In this document: positions 10,337 through 10,984 of the stretch, in pieces
How the letters are laid out: each line of letters opens with the position of its first letter
Numbering within the stretch: the stretch's first letter is position 1
Assembly: GCF_000003605.2 (NCBI RefSeq)
Contig: NW_003128748.1
Coordinates: forward strand, 1-10,984
Direction: 5' to 3'
DNA from: Saccoglossus kowalevskii
Lineage: Eukaryota; Hemichordata; Enteropneusta; Harrimaniidae
Length of the DNA: 10,984 nucleotides
Translations under genes and position numbers: made by a program
The notes under the pieces: model-generated
The model's input: only the letters and a program-made list of their open reading frames with translations
What the model was told of the DNA's origin: nothing
The model's database searches: none

Positions 10337-10984
10337 GCTGTACACACCAGTGACGCTCTACACACCAGTTATGCTGTACACACCAGTGACACTGTACACA
10401 CCTGTGACGCTGTACACACCAGTGACACTGTACACACCAGTGACACTGTACACACCAGTGACACTGTACACACCAGTGACACTGTACACACCTGTGACGC
10501 TGTACACACCAGTGATACTGTACCCACCTGTAATGTTGTACATACCTATGACGCGGTACACACCAGTGACGCTGTACACACCAGTGATGCTGTACACACC
10601 AGTGACGCTGTACACACCAGTTATGCTCTACAGACCAGTGACGCTGTACACACCAATGACGCTGTACACACCAGTGACACTGTACACACCAGTTATGCTG
10701 TATACACCAGTGACACTGTATACACCAGTTATGCTGTACACACCAGTTATGCTGTACACACCAGTGACGCTGTACACACCAGTGACGCTGTACACACCAA
10801 TGACGCTGTACACACCAGTGACGCAGTACACACCAGTGATGCTGTACACACCAGTGACACTGTACACACCAGTGACACTGTACACACCAGTGACACTATA
10901 CGCACCAGTGACACTGTACACACCAGTTATGCTGTATACACCAGTGACACTGTACACACCAGTTATGCTGTACACACTGATGAA

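Larger units (their letters stand above)
1..10984. repeat. Giant 18-bp tandem repeat array (minisatellite/satellite)
   Basis: The unit gctgtacacaccagtgac is repeated head to tail, in one orientation, about 608 times across the window. The core gtacacacc is the most constant part. The last seven positions and the first base vary most: agtgac, agtgat, agttat, aatgac, tgtgac and aattat endings, with g or a starting the next unit. No unique stretch of even 100 bp interrupts it. Length is accounted for by 18-bp units plus 31 extra bases in 26 longer units. I do not recognise the family by name. No promoter, terminator, tRNA, rRNA or transposon end was seen. A protein-coding role is unlikely, because the reading frame shifts at each 19-bp unit and common variants change amino acids freely in every frame. 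Flanking sequence is absent, so the true array length and host locus are unknown. Confidence 0.98.
9765..10984 (+). repeat. Right copy of the long direct duplication (pair with 1-1292)
   Basis: It is nearly identical to 1-1292. The 72-bp difference falls inside the unit at 10535-10552, where gttgtaca is joined directly to tacctatgac; in the left copy these parts are separated by exactly four more units. The match stops at 10977, and the last seven bases (tgatgaa) do not follow the left copy (cagtgac). Confidence 0.93.

Noticed and set aside
1-10984. CRISPR array
   Set aside because: There are no unique spacers between repeats; units are directly adjacent and the variable tail is a small set of shared variants.
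1-10984. Telomeric or subtelomeric simple repeat
   Set aside because: The unit does not contain TTAGGG- or CCCTAA-like telomere motifs and is 18 bp with higher-order structure.
1-10984. CENP-B box or known alpha-satellite
   Set aside because: No CENP-B box pattern (TTCG....A..CGGG) was seen and the period is 18 bp, not about 171 bp.
1-10984. Steroid receptor or Pumilio binding motifs from TGTACA / TGTACACA
   Set aside because: The match is to a half-site or a near-match only, and repetition of one short unit gives such matches without functional meaning.

Overview
The whole 10,984-bp window is one tandem repeat array. I see no unique-sequence gene, RNA gene, transposon, CRISPR array or origin in it. 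The unit is 18 bp (consensus gctgtacacaccagtgac), and about 608 head-to-tail copies run from base 1 to about base 10,977. Only the last seven bases look different. This is a very large minisatellite/satellite block. The many long open frames on both strands follow from an 18-bp (6-codon) period: consensus units read as LYTPVT or AVHTSD on the plus strand and as VYSVTG, CTASLV or VQRHWC on the minus strand. I found no non-repeat domain, signal peptide, splice structure or regulatory context, so I annotate no CDS.

Organism: nothing identifies a species. Array size, lack of genes and the commonest variation (the CpG at the unit junction, gac|gct, alternating with gac|act and gat|gct) fit a non-coding repeat in a CpG-methylating eukaryote such as a vertebrate. 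This is inference.

Layout: the array is a mosaic of higher-order repeats. Phase is broken only by three kinds of odd unit: twenty 19-bp units containing cagtaata, five 20-bp units containing CCATGG, and one unique 19-bp unit at 6368-6386. Together they add 31 bases, which accounts exactly for the change of phase from start to end. Recognisable pieces are: (a) five CCATGG cassettes (317-572, 2771-3080, 4253-4562, 5788-6097, 10081-10336) and one shortened relative (6206-6313); (b) seven 'acagcaatt' modules (near 46, 2464, 3711, 3946, 8007, 9539, 9810); (c) a roughly 600-bp core marked by gcagtac units at 1131, 2050, 5193, 6981, 7485, 8422, 9017 and 10823; (d) large direct duplications with offsets 9764, 1482, 3143, 3229, 1788 and 1532 bp, each a whole number of units once odd units are discounted.

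The two ends of the window are nearly the same sequence: 1-1292 matches 9765-10977 with one substitution seen and one 72-bp (4-unit) difference. That implies a recent duplication of about 9.7 kb, a very long higher-order period, or an assembly effect. There is no gene system here; the interest lies in how the array evolved.
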